Assembly: GCF_018882365.1 (NCBI RefSeq) | Contig: NZ_JACVOP010000001.1 | Coordinates: 1,034,449 to 1,098,448 of the forward strand | DNA length: 64,000 bases | Reading direction: 5' to 3' | DNA from: Polynucleobacter sp. 71A-WALBACH | Lineage (GTDB): Bacteria > Pseudomonadota > Gammaproteobacteria > Burkholderiales > Burkholderiaceae | Shown: in pieces, positions 38,301-47,066 of the stretch | How positions within the stretch are numbered: position 1 is the stretch's first letter | How the letters are laid out: each line of letters starts with the position of its first letter | Position numbers and translations under genes: made by a program | Notes under the pieces: generated by a model | Seen by the model: the letters and a program-made list of their open reading frames with translations, nothing else | What the model was told of the DNA's origin: nothing | Databases searched by the model: none

Positions 38301-40910
38301 ATGAAAACTGATCTGCCACAGAGCTTTCGTAGGCTCGAATACCGTGCCCCCAATTACACCTTTGTACAGGTTGCGCTGGATATTGCCCTAGATCCTGCCA
38401 GGACGATTGTAAAGAGTCACCTAGAGGTTCTACCTGGCCCCAGTCATGAGGCTGGCATGCCTTTGGTCTTGCAAGGTCATGAACTAGAGTTTGTGAGTTT
38501 GCGCATTAATGGTGAAGCCCATCGTCAGTTTGAGCTCACTCCTGAGACACTCACTATTCATGCGTTACCAAATGAAGGTCAGCAGGTTTTCATCGTGGAG
38601 ATCATTTGTGTTTGTGTGCCTGAGAAAAATACTTCCCTTATGGGCTTGTATGTTTCCAATGGGAATTTCTTTACCCAGTGTGAGGCTGAGGGTTTTAGAA
38701 AGATTACCTACTTTCTCGATAGACCAGATGTCATGGCGCGTTATCGCGTGACTCTCCGTGCTCGTGAGGCAGAGTGCCCAGTGTTGCTATCAAACGGTAA
38801 TCTGATTAGCACTGAAAAATTACCCAATGGTTGGCATAGCGCAGTCTGGGAGGATCCATTTCCAAAACCGTCTTACTTGTTTGCCTTGGTTGCCGGTAAG
38901 TTGGAATGCATTGAAGAAACGATCACCACTAGTAGTGGTGCGCAAAAGTTATTACAAATTTGGGTTGAGCCTCACGACTTGAAAAAGACCCGTCATGCCA
39001 TGGACTCTTTAATCGCATCGATTCATTGGGATGAAAAACGCTATGGCCTTGAACTGGATCTCGAACGCTTCATGATTGTGGCAGTTGGTGATTTCAATAT
39101 GGGCGCAATGGAAAACAAAGGTCTCAATGTTTTCAATACCAAATATGTTCTCGCTCAACCCGAAACTGCAACGGATGCCGACTTCGCCAATATCGAAAGC
39201 GTAGTGGCTCATGAGTATTTCCATAACTGGACTGGTAACCGAGTTACTTGTCGCGATTGGTTTCAGCTTTCCCTTAAAGAAGGCTTAACGGTATTTCGCG
39301 ATCAGGAGTTTTCTGCGGATCAGATGGGTAGCGAGTCCGGTAGAGCGGTGAGACGTATTGAAGATGTGCGTTTATTGCGTCAACTGCAGTTTCCGGAAGA
39401 TGCGGGTCCGATGGCTCATCCAATTCGTCCGGACGAGTATCAAGAGATTAATAATTTTTATACCGTTACCGTATATGAGAAGGGCGCTGAAGTCGTGCGC
39501 ATGTACCAAACCCTATTGGGTGTAGAAGGTTTCCGCAAAGGCATGGATCTTTACTTCAAGCGTCACGATGGCCAGGCGGTTACTTGTGATGATTTCTTGG
39601 CTGCGATGGCTGATGCTAATGGCCGCGACCTTTCCCAATTTAAGAGTTGGTACAGCCAAGCGGGCACTCCTTCGGTGAGGGTTGAGGAATCCTACGATGC
39701 GGATAAAAAGCAATATCAAATTACCTTGACACAAACCCCCTCACTCGTTGTGGAGCACAAAGATAGTAAGCCTTTTCATATCCCACTAAAGATGCGCTTG
39801 CTAACTCCATTGGATGATCAAGCAGAGGTTTTATTGGAGTTGACTCAGGATCAGCAAACTTGGACTTTTGATCAAATAATAAGTCGTCCAGTGTTATCGA
39901 TTAATCGTAATTTCTCGGCCCCGATTAATTTAGATTTTGATCAAAGTGAAACTGATCTGCTCACCATGTTCTCAAGTGATGACGATGCCTTTAATCGTTG
40001 GGAGGCTGGTCAGAAGCTCGCAATGCAAATGATTTTGGGTAATCGCTTACCTGATGCACCGCTCATTGAAGCCTACCGCACCCTCTTAACCGATCCGGAA
40101 TTAGATCCCGCATTTAAAGAGTTAGCGCTAACCTTACCCGCAGAGACTTATTTGTATGAGCAGTGTAAGAGTGTCGATCCTCAGCAGATTTATGCTTCCC
40201 GTCGTGCTTTCCGCCACGCCATAGCCAGCGAGTTGCGCATCGAGTGGGCTGCTCTCTATCAGCAGATGCAAACACCGGGACTATTTAATCCAGATGCGAT
40301 CAGTGCTGGTAAACGTGCTTTAAAGAATCTGGCATTAAGTATGTTGCTCGAAGCGGATCCGCTGATCTGGGCGCCAATGGCGGTGAATCAATATCAGCAT
40401 GCCGATAACATGACCGACCGTTATGCGGCCTTAGCTGGGTTGGTAATTCATGGATCAAAATCAGCGGTAGCGTGTCTAGAGGATTTCTATACCCGGTTTG
40501 CTGATGATGCTTTAGTGATTGATAAGTGGTTTGCATTGCAGTCAAGCAGACCTCCAGTGGCTAATGCTGAATCTACCCTGAATGAAGTCAAGCGTTTACG
40601 CGAGCACGAAGCTTTCAAAATGAATAACCCCAACCGTGTTCGCAGCGTTATTCATGCTTTTTGTATGAATAATCCCGCAAGCTTTCACCAGGCGGATGGA
40701 AGTGGTTATGCATTTTGGGCTGAATCTGTGCTCGCTTTAGATCCAATCAATCCACAAGTTGCGGCTCGTTTGGCAAGAGGTTTGGATCGCTGGCGCCACT
40801 TTGCAAAGCCTTACCAGGATCACATGTTGGCAGCCCTCAAGCGGGTAGATGCTTGCGAAACCCTCTCTGCAGATGTAAAAGAGGTGGTTTCCAAGGCTTT
40901 GGGGAATTGA
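38301..40910 (+). CDS. pepN: Aminopeptidase N
   Basis: The 869-residue M1 zinc metallopeptidase removes N-terminal residues from peptides in the cytoplasm. It has the substrate-binding GAMENKGLNVFNTKY and the zinc site HEYFHNWTGNRVTCRDWFQ, giving ligands H304, H308 and E327, with E305 as base. The C-terminal half (residues 440-869) contains the DUF3458-type beta and helical domains seen in the E. coli PepN group. The length matches that group. It starts 33 bases after the GDT1-type gene. Confidence 0.95.
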   Translation: MKTDLPQSFRRLEYRAPNYTFVQVALDIALDPARTIVKSHLEVLPGPSHEAGMPLVLQGHELEFVSLRINGEAHRQFELTPETLTIHALPNEGQQVFIVEIICVCVPEKNTSLMGLYVSNGNFFTQCEAEGFRKITYFLDRPDVMARYRVTLRAREAECPVLLSNGNLISTEKLPNGWHSAVWEDPFPKPSYLFALVAGKLECIEETITTSSGAQKLLQIWVEPHDLKKTRHAMDSLIASIHWDEKRYGLELDLERFMIVAVGDFNMGAMENKGLNVFNTKYVLAQPETATDADFANIESVVAHEYFHNWTGNRVTCRDWFQLSLKEGLTVFRDQEFSADQMGSESGRAVRRIEDVRLLRQLQFPEDAGPMAHPIRPDEYQEINNFYTVTVYEKGAEVVRMYQTLLGVEGFRKGMDLYFKRHDGQAVTCDDFLAAMADANGRDLSQFKSWYSQAGTPSVRVEESYDADKKQYQITLTQTPSLVVEHKDSKPFHIPLKMRLLTPLDDQAEVLLELTQDQQTWTFDQIISRPVLSINRNFSAPINLDFDQSETDLLTMFSSDDDAFNRWEAGQKLAMQMILGNRLPDAPLIEAYRTLLTDPELDPAFKELALTLPAETYLYEQCKSVDPQQIYASRRAFRHAIASELRIEWAALYQQMQTPGLFNPDAISAGKRALKNLALSMLLEADPLIWAPMAVNQYQHADNMTDRYAALAGLVIHGSKSAVACLEDFYTRFADDALVIDKWFALQSSRPPVANAESTLNEVKRLREHEAFKMNNPNRVRSVIHAFCMNNPASFHQADGSGYAFWAESVLALDPINPQVAARLARGLDRWRHFAKPYQDHMLAALKRVDACETLSADVKEVVSKALGN

Positions 40911-40973
40911 TCAGTTCAGAACAAGGCAAAATAGACCCCATCCAGAAATAAACCCATTACGGAGAAACTCCTT

Positions 40974-41984
40974 TTGACCGCTTCAAGTACTTTTAATACT
41001 AATTTCAAGCAATATTTAGCATCCACTAAGGTGAAGGGTGCAGATATCCCCGCGGGCTTACAAGAGTTATTGTTAGCGGTTGCTGATACCTGCTCCACTT
41101 TGAGTCATGAAGTGGCGCAAGGTGCCTTAATCGGTTTACTGGGATCTGCTGGCACTGGCAATGTCCAGGGTGAAGTTCAGCAAAAGCTGGATGTGATTGC
41201 TAATGACTTACTCATCGATGGCGTGCAGGGGTGCAAATCTCTAGCGGGCCTGGCCTCCGAGGAGATGGAGTTGCCGCTGCCAGTTCAGGGCACTGGTGAC
41301 TATTTATTGTTGTTTGATCCATTAGACGGTTCCTCAAACATTGATGTGAACGTGTCCATCGGTACTATTTTTTCTGTGCTGAAAAAACAAGATCCTTCAG
41401 CGCTATTGCAAACCAGTGATTTCTTATTGTCAGGTCGCCATCAGGTGGCTGCGGGTTATGTTGTCTATGGCCCGCAAACAACCATGGCGCTTACTCTGGG
41501 TGAAGGCGTAGTGATGTTCACTCTAAATAAAGTAACTGGCGAATTTGTTTTAATTAAGCATGCAGTGGAGATTTCTCACTCAACGAAAGAGTTCGCAATC
41601 AATATGTCCAATATGCGTCACTGGGCTGAGCCTGTTCGTCGCTATGTAGATGAGTGCCTGGCTGGCGTCAGTGGTGAGCGTGATAAAGATTTCAATATGC
41701 GCTGGATTGCCTCTATGGTTGCCGATGTTCATCGCGTCTTATCGCGTGGCGGCGTTTTTATGTATCCATGGGATCAACGTGAGCCACATAAGCCAGGCAA
41801 GCTACGCCTCATGTATGAAGCAAACCCGATGAGCTTTTTGGTGGAGCAGGCTGGTGGTGCATCGACCAATGGTGAGCAACTCATTATGGATATGGTCCCC
41901 ACTGAACTCCATGAGCGCGTCTCGGTCATGCTCGGATCTAAGGAAGAGATTGAGCGTTTGCAACACTACCATTCTCAAGTTTAG
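40974..41984 (+). CDS. fbp: Fructose-1,6-bisphosphatase class 1
   Basis: The 336-residue enzyme removes the 1-phosphate of fructose-1,6-bisphosphate in gluconeogenesis. It has the class 1 metal-site motif [25 protein letters not shown], and the late [20 protein letters not shown] with its substrate-binding residues. The start is TTG at 40974, with CGGAG nine bases upstream; no in-frame ATG gives the N-terminal part. The last codon overlaps a row of four 11-base repeats, followed by a terminator shared with cphA. Confidence 0.95.
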   Translation: MTASSTFNTNFKQYLASTKVKGADIPAGLQELLLAVADTCSTLSHEVAQGALIGLLGSAGTGNVQGEVQQKLDVIANDLLIDGVQGCKSLAGLASEEMELPLPVQGTGDYLLLFDPLDGSSNIDVNVSIGTIFSVLKKQDPSALLQTSDFLLSGRHQVAAGYVVYGPQTTMALTLGEGVVMFTLNKVTGEFVLIKHAVEISHSTKEFAINMSNMRHWAEPVRRYVDECLAGVSGERDKDFNMRWIASMVADVHRVLSRGGVFMYPWDQREPHKPGKLRLMYEANPMSFLVEQAGGASTNGEQLIMDMVPTELHERVSVMLGSKEEIERLQHYHSQV

Positions 41985-42024
41985 TACCTTCTTAGTACTC
42001 TCTTAGTGCTCTCTTAGTACTTCG
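41981..42024. repeat. Four tandem 11-base repeats after fbp
   Basis: TTAGTACCTTC, TTAGTACTCTC, TTAGTGCTCTC and TTAGTACTTCG follow one another without gaps. The first includes the fbp stop codon. The 11-base period is close to one DNA turn, so the repeats would face the same side of the helix. Confidence 0.85.
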
Positions 42025-42030
42025 ATAGTA

Positions 42031-42060
42031 AAAAAGCCCAATCAGTGATTGGGCTTTTTT
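42031..42060. terminator. Bidirectional terminator between fbp and cphA
   Basis: AAAAAGCCCAATC and GATTGGGCTTTTT form a 13-base perfect stem with a 3-base loop. Both strands end in U tracts, so it can serve fbp and the convergent cphA. Confidence 0.93.
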
Positions 42061-42092
42061 GTTTTTAGCATCTGAAAAAAAGAATTCAATAA

Positions 42093-44663
42093 CTACGGCT
42101 GCACCTTTTCTTTAAGGTAGGCCAGAGATTCTTCCACTTGGTCAATCAGGATGAGGCAGATATCACCAGCAGACAAATCATTCAGAGCGGTATCAATGGC
42201 AAGGAATTCACCGGTGATTTCTTTGACTTGTTTGGCTTTCTTTGTACCCACTAAACCTTCCTGCAGAAGTTTGAGCACCTCTCCGTCCTCGCGACCACGC
42301 TGACACTGATCTTGATAGAGGATGACGTTGTCAAAGCTATTGCCAAGTATGCGCGTCAAATCACGAATATCTTCATCACGACGATCGCCAGCACCACTGA
42401 TCACGACATGGCTCTTCTTAGGCTTCATAGCCTCAATGGCACTTGCTAAAGCGCGCATGGCATCTGGATTGTGACCATAGTCAGCAATCACAGTAGCGCC
42501 TTTGTGTTGAAATTGATTAAAGCGACCTGGCACTGCATTGGCTGAGCTCTCAAAAGTGTGGAGTCCGCGGGCAATCTTTTCAGCATCTAAGCCTAAAGCC
42601 CAGCCAGCACCAATAGAGGCCATCGCATTTTCAATCTGAAAACCTAAAACACCATTTTGAGTCAGCGGAATCTCACTCACTGGGAAGCGGAACAGTATTC
42701 GCGCACCTTTTGAGCAAACAATGTAGGTGCCATCAAAGTAGATTACTTTTTTATTCTTAGCGCGGTGGGCCGCAATCACAGGGTGGTGTTGATTCTGTGC
42801 AAAGAAGATCACTCTACCAGTGCAGACATCACCCATCCTAGCAACAATGGGGTCGGCAGCATTGAGAACGGCAGCACCTGTAGGCGCGACGTTCTGAACA
42901 ATAACCCGCTTCAGAATCGCTAAATCTTCTACGCTGGTGATGTAGTTGAGGCCTAAGTGGTCACCTTCACCAATATTGGTGACAACAGCAACTTCACAGC
43001 GGTCAAAGCCAAGGCCTTCACGTAACATCCCGCCACGAGCTGTTTCTAATACGGCGGCATCGACATCGGGATGCATAAGGACATTGCGAGCACTCTTAGG
43101 GCCACTGCAATCACCGGAATCAATTAAGCGATGGTTGATATAGACGCCATCAGTAGTAGTCATACCCACGCGTAAGCCAGTCTCATTTAGCAAATGAGAA
43201 ATGAGGCGTACTGTAGTGGTTTTGCCATTCGTCCCCGTTACAGCCACGACAGGAATACGGCCATCTTCGCCAAGCGGATACATCATGTTGACGATATCTT
43301 CGCCAACAGGGCGACTCTTGCCATAGGAAGGCTTGAGATGCATACGTAGGCCTGGCGCAGCATTCACCTCAACAATGCCGCCACCCTGAGATTCCAGGGG
43401 CTTATAAATCGCTTCACATAAAATGTCGACGCCGGCGATATCTAGCCCAATCATTTGTGCGGCAGCAATTGCGCTGGCAGCAACATCGGGATGAACATCG
43501 TCAGTCACATCAGTAGCGGTACCACCGGTACTGAGGTTGGCATTATTACGGAGTAAGACGCGCTCACCAGTTTTAGGAACATATTGTGGGCTTAAGCTAT
43601 TACTGGCTAAATGCGCAAGCGCGATGTCATCAAAACGAATCTTAGTTAATGCAGTTGCATGGCCATCGCCACGCAATGGATTTTTGTTTTCTAGTTCCAC
43701 AAGTTCAGCAACGCTATGTTTGCCATCACCAACCACCTGAGCGGGTTCGCGACGCGCTGCAGCGGATAAGCGGTTGCCTACTACTAGCAAGCGATAGTCA
43801 GCGCCTGGAAGATAGCGCTCGACAATGGTTTCACGACCAAAGGCTTGCGTAACAATAAAGCCAGCGCGTACCTCTGCTTCTGTTTGAATATTGGCAACAA
43901 CACCTTTGCCTTGATTGCCATCTTTAGGTTTAAGAACAATGGGACCACCAATTTTTTGGGCGGCGCGCAATGCATCATCAGCAGTGGTAACCACTTCACC
44001 AATTGGAACTGATACACCAGCGGCTGCCAAGAGGTTCTTGGTCAGTTCTTTATCTTGCGCTATAGCTTCCGCAATCGCGCTTGTGTTACTGGTCTCTGCA
44101 GCTTGAATACGCTTTTGTTTGCTGCCCCAACCAAACTGCACCATGCTGCCCTCAGTCATGCGGCGATAGGGGATATTTCTTTGTACGGCAGCATCAACGA
44201 TAGAGCCGGTACTTGGCCCTAGGCGAACATCTTCATACAAAGCTTCTAACTCTGAAAGGGCAGCTGCTAGATCAAATGGCACATCATTTAAGGTTGCCTG
44301 AATGAGTGCAAAAGCAAAGTCAAAAGCCATGCGTCCGACCACTTCTTCGGTGTATTCGACGACGACTTGATATACACCTACGTCAACGGTTTGTACTGTG
44401 CGGCTGAAAGTGACTGGACAGCCGGCTTGTGACTGAAGGCCTAAGGCAGCATGCTCCAGGGCGTGCGCTAAGGATAGAGTTTCATTATGGCCACCGCGAC
44501 GCATGCTACCTAATTGAGGAAAGCGTTCACGAATCTTGATTTCAAATTGAGGGATCGAATCGATTGAGCGTTCTGTTTCGTCGCAAGAAACAATTGCCTC
44601 TAGGGCAGTATGGCGGCTCCATAAATTCGGGCCGCGCAACATGCGAATACGGGTGATTTCCAA
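42093..44663 (-). CDS. cphA: Cyanophycin synthetase
   Basis: The 856-residue enzyme polymerises aspartate and arginine into cyanophycin, a nitrogen storage granule. Domain order is an N-terminal domain (residues 1-160, starting MEITRIRMLRGPNLWSRHTA), an ATP-grasp domain (about 165-470, with GPIVLKPKDGNQGKGV and EVNAAPGLRMHLKPSYGK), and a Mur-ligase-like domain with P-loop VTGTNGKTTT near residue 480. The start codon is TTG, directly after the stop of the cphA-like gene, with AGGGG seven bases before; N-terminal similarity supports it over the ATG at 44642. No cyanophycinase gene is in the window. Confidence 0.95.
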   Translation of the reverse strand: MEITRIRMLRGPNLWSRHTALEAIVSCDETERSIDSIPQFEIKIRERFPQLGSMRRGGHNETLSLAHALEHAALGLQSQAGCPVTFSRTVQTVDVGVYQVVVEYTEEVVGRMAFDFAFALIQATLNDVPFDLAAALSELEALYEDVRLGPSTGSIVDAAVQRNIPYRRMTEGSMVQFGWGSKQKRIQAAETSNTSAIAEAIAQDKELTKNLLAAAGVSVPIGEVVTTADDALRAAQKIGGPIVLKPKDGNQGKGVVANIQTEAEVRAGFIVTQAFGRETIVERYLPGADYRLLVVGNRLSAAARREPAQVVGDGKHSVAELVELENKNPLRGDGHATALTKIRFDDIALAHLASNSLSPQYVPKTGERVLLRNNANLSTGGTATDVTDDVHPDVAASAIAAAQMIGLDIAGVDILCEAIYKPLESQGGGIVEVNAAPGLRMHLKPSYGKSRPVGEDIVNMMYPLGEDGRIPVVAVTGTNGKTTTVRLISHLLNETGLRVGMTTTDGVYINHRLIDSGDCSGPKSARNVLMHPDVDAAVLETARGGMLREGLGFDRCEVAVVTNIGEGDHLGLNYITSVEDLAILKRVIVQNVAPTGAAVLNAADPIVARMGDVCTGRVIFFAQNQHHPVIAAHRAKNKKVIYFDGTYIVCSKGARILFRFPVSEIPLTQNGVLGFQIENAMASIGAGWALGLDAEKIARGLHTFESSANAVPGRFNQFQHKGATVIADYGHNPDAMRALASAIEAMKPKKSHVVISGAGDRRDEDIRDLTRILGNSFDNVILYQDQCQRGREDGEVLKLLQEGLVGTKKAKQVKEITGEFLAIDTALNDLSAGDICLILIDQVEESLAYLKEKVQP

Positions 44664-46856
44664 TTAAGCCCCTGCTGGAATGCTGGTGTCAGAAACAAAG
44701 GTTTCAGCACCAGCTTCGATTACGTTGAATGGAATATCTAAAGCCCAAGCTGCAGCAATGGCGGCACCAAGATTCATGGGCTTCCATGGCTCGGTAGCGC
44801 TTGGCTCGGAATTGCGTGGCACTGGAATACTCTTTTGATCATGCTTGGCGGATTTGAGGGTGATTTGTTGATTCCCAATCATCACCACGCGACCGCCATT
44901 TTTGAGATGCTCTTGCGCAATTGCAGAGGCAGAGTCCTGAGTAAAGAAAATGACTTCGCCATCACACAACTCTGCCATGCTGGCAACCATTGGGTCATCG
45001 GCATTGAGAACGGCAACCCCAGTTGGCAACACGACATCTACTTGAGTTCGGACAACGCTAAATACTTGGTCTTCATCATAAATAGCGTATTGGGGGAAGT
45101 TAGCTTTTGGGTCTACATTTAACACCACACCTACTTGGCAGCGGTCATACGCCAAGCCTTCAATCAACATGGATAAATGATTGTTTTCAATAACCGCCGC
45201 TTCAACCGCACGATTTAATAAAGTGCGACGGGCATTTTCCCAGTTGGCAGCATTGCTCTTTTGAATTGAGCGATGACCAAAAAATAAACCCTTACTGCAA
45301 GACAGGCCAACATACAAATTGGTTAATCGCAAGAAGTGAGCAATCATTTCGGCAACCGGAGTCTTGCCGCGAGCACCGCAGACACCCACTACTGGGATGC
45401 GGAAATCAGCTCCCGGTGGGAAGAGGTGATTGGCGATCTCCTTGCCGACTGGCTGAGGTTTGCCGCTGGCAGGTTTTAAGTGCATCAACAAGCCAGGGCC
45501 AGCATTCACTTCAACGATCGCTGCGTTCTGTTCGTCTAGTGGTCTGCTAATGTCTTGTGCAACTAGGTCAACACCAGCAATCTCTAGTCCTACTACGCGG
45601 GCGGCTAGAGCTACTTGGCTTGCCACTTCGGGGTGAACTAAGTCAGTGACATCAAACGCAACGTTGCCATTACTTTGAATGAGTACTTTTTGATCTAAGC
45701 TTGGAATGCTCACGCCTGTTAATTTCTGGCGTGCAAGTTCCAACTCCACCGCAGAATCAATGCGAACTGGATTAAGGGGATGCTCTTCAGCGGTGCCTCG
45801 GCGTGGATCTGAATTAATCTGAATTTGAATGAGCTCAAGCACAGTGTGCGCACCATCACCGGTGACCCAAACTGTTTCACCCTTAGCAGCTGCAACCACT
45901 TTATTACCAACCACTAGTAGGCGATGCTCATCACCCAAAATATGACGCTCTACTAAAACTTCACTACCTTCATCGATTGCGACAGCATAGGCCGCTTCAA
46001 TTTCTTGTTGGGTGTACAGATTGATAAATACACCACGTCCATGATTACCATCGATCGGTTTGACCACTACTGGCAGGCCGATATCTTGTGCGGCTTCCCA
46101 TGCATCATCCGCGCTGGTCACAGTGCGACCTTCAGGTGTTGGGACTCCAGCACTAGACAAAAGACTTTTAGTGAGATCTTTGTCTCGAGAAATCGTTTCA
46201 GCAATAGCGCTGGTTTGATCGGTTTCGGCGGTCCAGATACGACGCTGATTAGCACCGTAGCCCAGTTGCACTAGGTTACCTTCGGACAAACGGATAGATG
46301 GGATGCCGCGCTCTTCAGCTGCATTAACGATGCAGGCAGTGCTAGGTCCAAGCAATAGATCGTCGCCGAGATCGCGTAGTTCTTCAATGATGGTGCTCAC
46401 TAGGGCGACTGGGTCTTTGGTGTCTTGCGCTAGAGCGAGGTATAAGTCGCGAGCGTATTTAAGTGCGGTGAGTGTCACTTCTTCATTAATCGCGCTCACC
46501 ATGACCTTATAGACGCCACGACGGTCGCCGTCACGCGCTTTACCAAAGCCACCGGGGATGCCGGCTAAATTTTGTAATTCCAGAGTGAGGTGTTCAAGGA
46601 TGTGGGCAGGCCAGGTGCCTTCTTCCACTCTCTTGAGAAATCCACCCGCTTCGCCATAACTACAGCGGTGTTCTTGAAGACTTGGGAGCGCCTTCACTAG
46701 GCGGTCATAAAAGCCGGGAATCAGGTTAGAGGGGTAGTCCTCTAATTCGCCAATATCAAGCCAAACCTCAATAACTGGATGGTAAGTCCACATATTGGGC
46801 CCGCGGAGATGCTTGACGCTCAAGATCTCAATGGTTTTATCTAGTAATTGGGGCAT
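44664..46856 (-). CDS. Second cyanophycin synthetase-like protein (CphA')
   Basis: The 730-residue protein has the same N-terminal domain (LRGPNMWTYHPVIEVWLDIG) and ATP-grasp domain (LPVVVKPIDGNHGRGVFINL, EVNAGPGLLMHLKPASGK) as CphA, but its Mur-ligase-like part is shortened by about 125 residues at the C-terminus. The P-loop reads VCGARGKTPV against VTGTNGKTTT in CphA. It abuts cphA with no spacer. Tandem cphA-type genes occur in other betaproteobacteria such as Cupriavidus necator, where the second copy is called CphA'. It may use ATP-grasp chemistry only, or support CphA; this is inference. Confidence 0.88.
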   Translation of the reverse strand: MPQLLDKTIEILSVKHLRGPNMWTYHPVIEVWLDIGELEDYPSNLIPGFYDRLVKALPSLQEHRCSYGEAGGFLKRVEEGTWPAHILEHLTLELQNLAGIPGGFGKARDGDRRGVYKVMVSAINEEVTLTALKYARDLYLALAQDTKDPVALVSTIIEELRDLGDDLLLGPSTACIVNAAEERGIPSIRLSEGNLVQLGYGANQRRIWTAETDQTSAIAETISRDKDLTKSLLSSAGVPTPEGRTVTSADDAWEAAQDIGLPVVVKPIDGNHGRGVFINLYTQQEIEAAYAVAIDEGSEVLVERHILGDEHRLLVVGNKVVAAAKGETVWVTGDGAHTVLELIQIQINSDPRRGTAEEHPLNPVRIDSAVELELARQKLTGVSIPSLDQKVLIQSNGNVAFDVTDLVHPEVASQVALAARVVGLEIAGVDLVAQDISRPLDEQNAAIVEVNAGPGLLMHLKPASGKPQPVGKEIANHLFPPGADFRIPVVGVCGARGKTPVAEMIAHFLRLTNLYVGLSCSKGLFFGHRSIQKSNAANWENARRTLLNRAVEAAVIENNHLSMLIEGLAYDRCQVGVVLNVDPKANFPQYAIYDEDQVFSVVRTQVDVVLPTGVAVLNADDPMVASMAELCDGEVIFFTQDSASAIAQEHLKNGGRVVMIGNQQITLKSAKHDQKSIPVPRNSEPSATEPWKPMNLGAAIAAAWALDIPFNVIEAGAETFVSDTSIPAGA

Positions 46857-47066
46857 ATGTGGAGTGGGGAATCTCAGCGCCGCTTCAGAAGGTGAGGGCG
46901 GGGATGTCTCAGACTATCTCTCTGGTTCTAGTAATTATTCAAAATCCACAAAATTAGCAAAAATGCACAAAAAAGCTTACTTCATCAATTTAACGGCTTT
47001 CCGCCAAGTAAAGTTGACACAGTTACCAAATCTTAAAAATCTAGCTCCACTATACTTTTAAGACTA
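46857..47066. promoter_or_regulatory. Divergent promoter region of the cyanophycin locus
   Basis: These 210 bases separate the start of the cphA-like gene (minus) from the ABC gene (plus). The right half is AT-rich, with TATACTTTTAAG (about 47051-47062) close to the ABC start. No clear operator or paired -35/-10 was identified. Confidence 0.4.
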
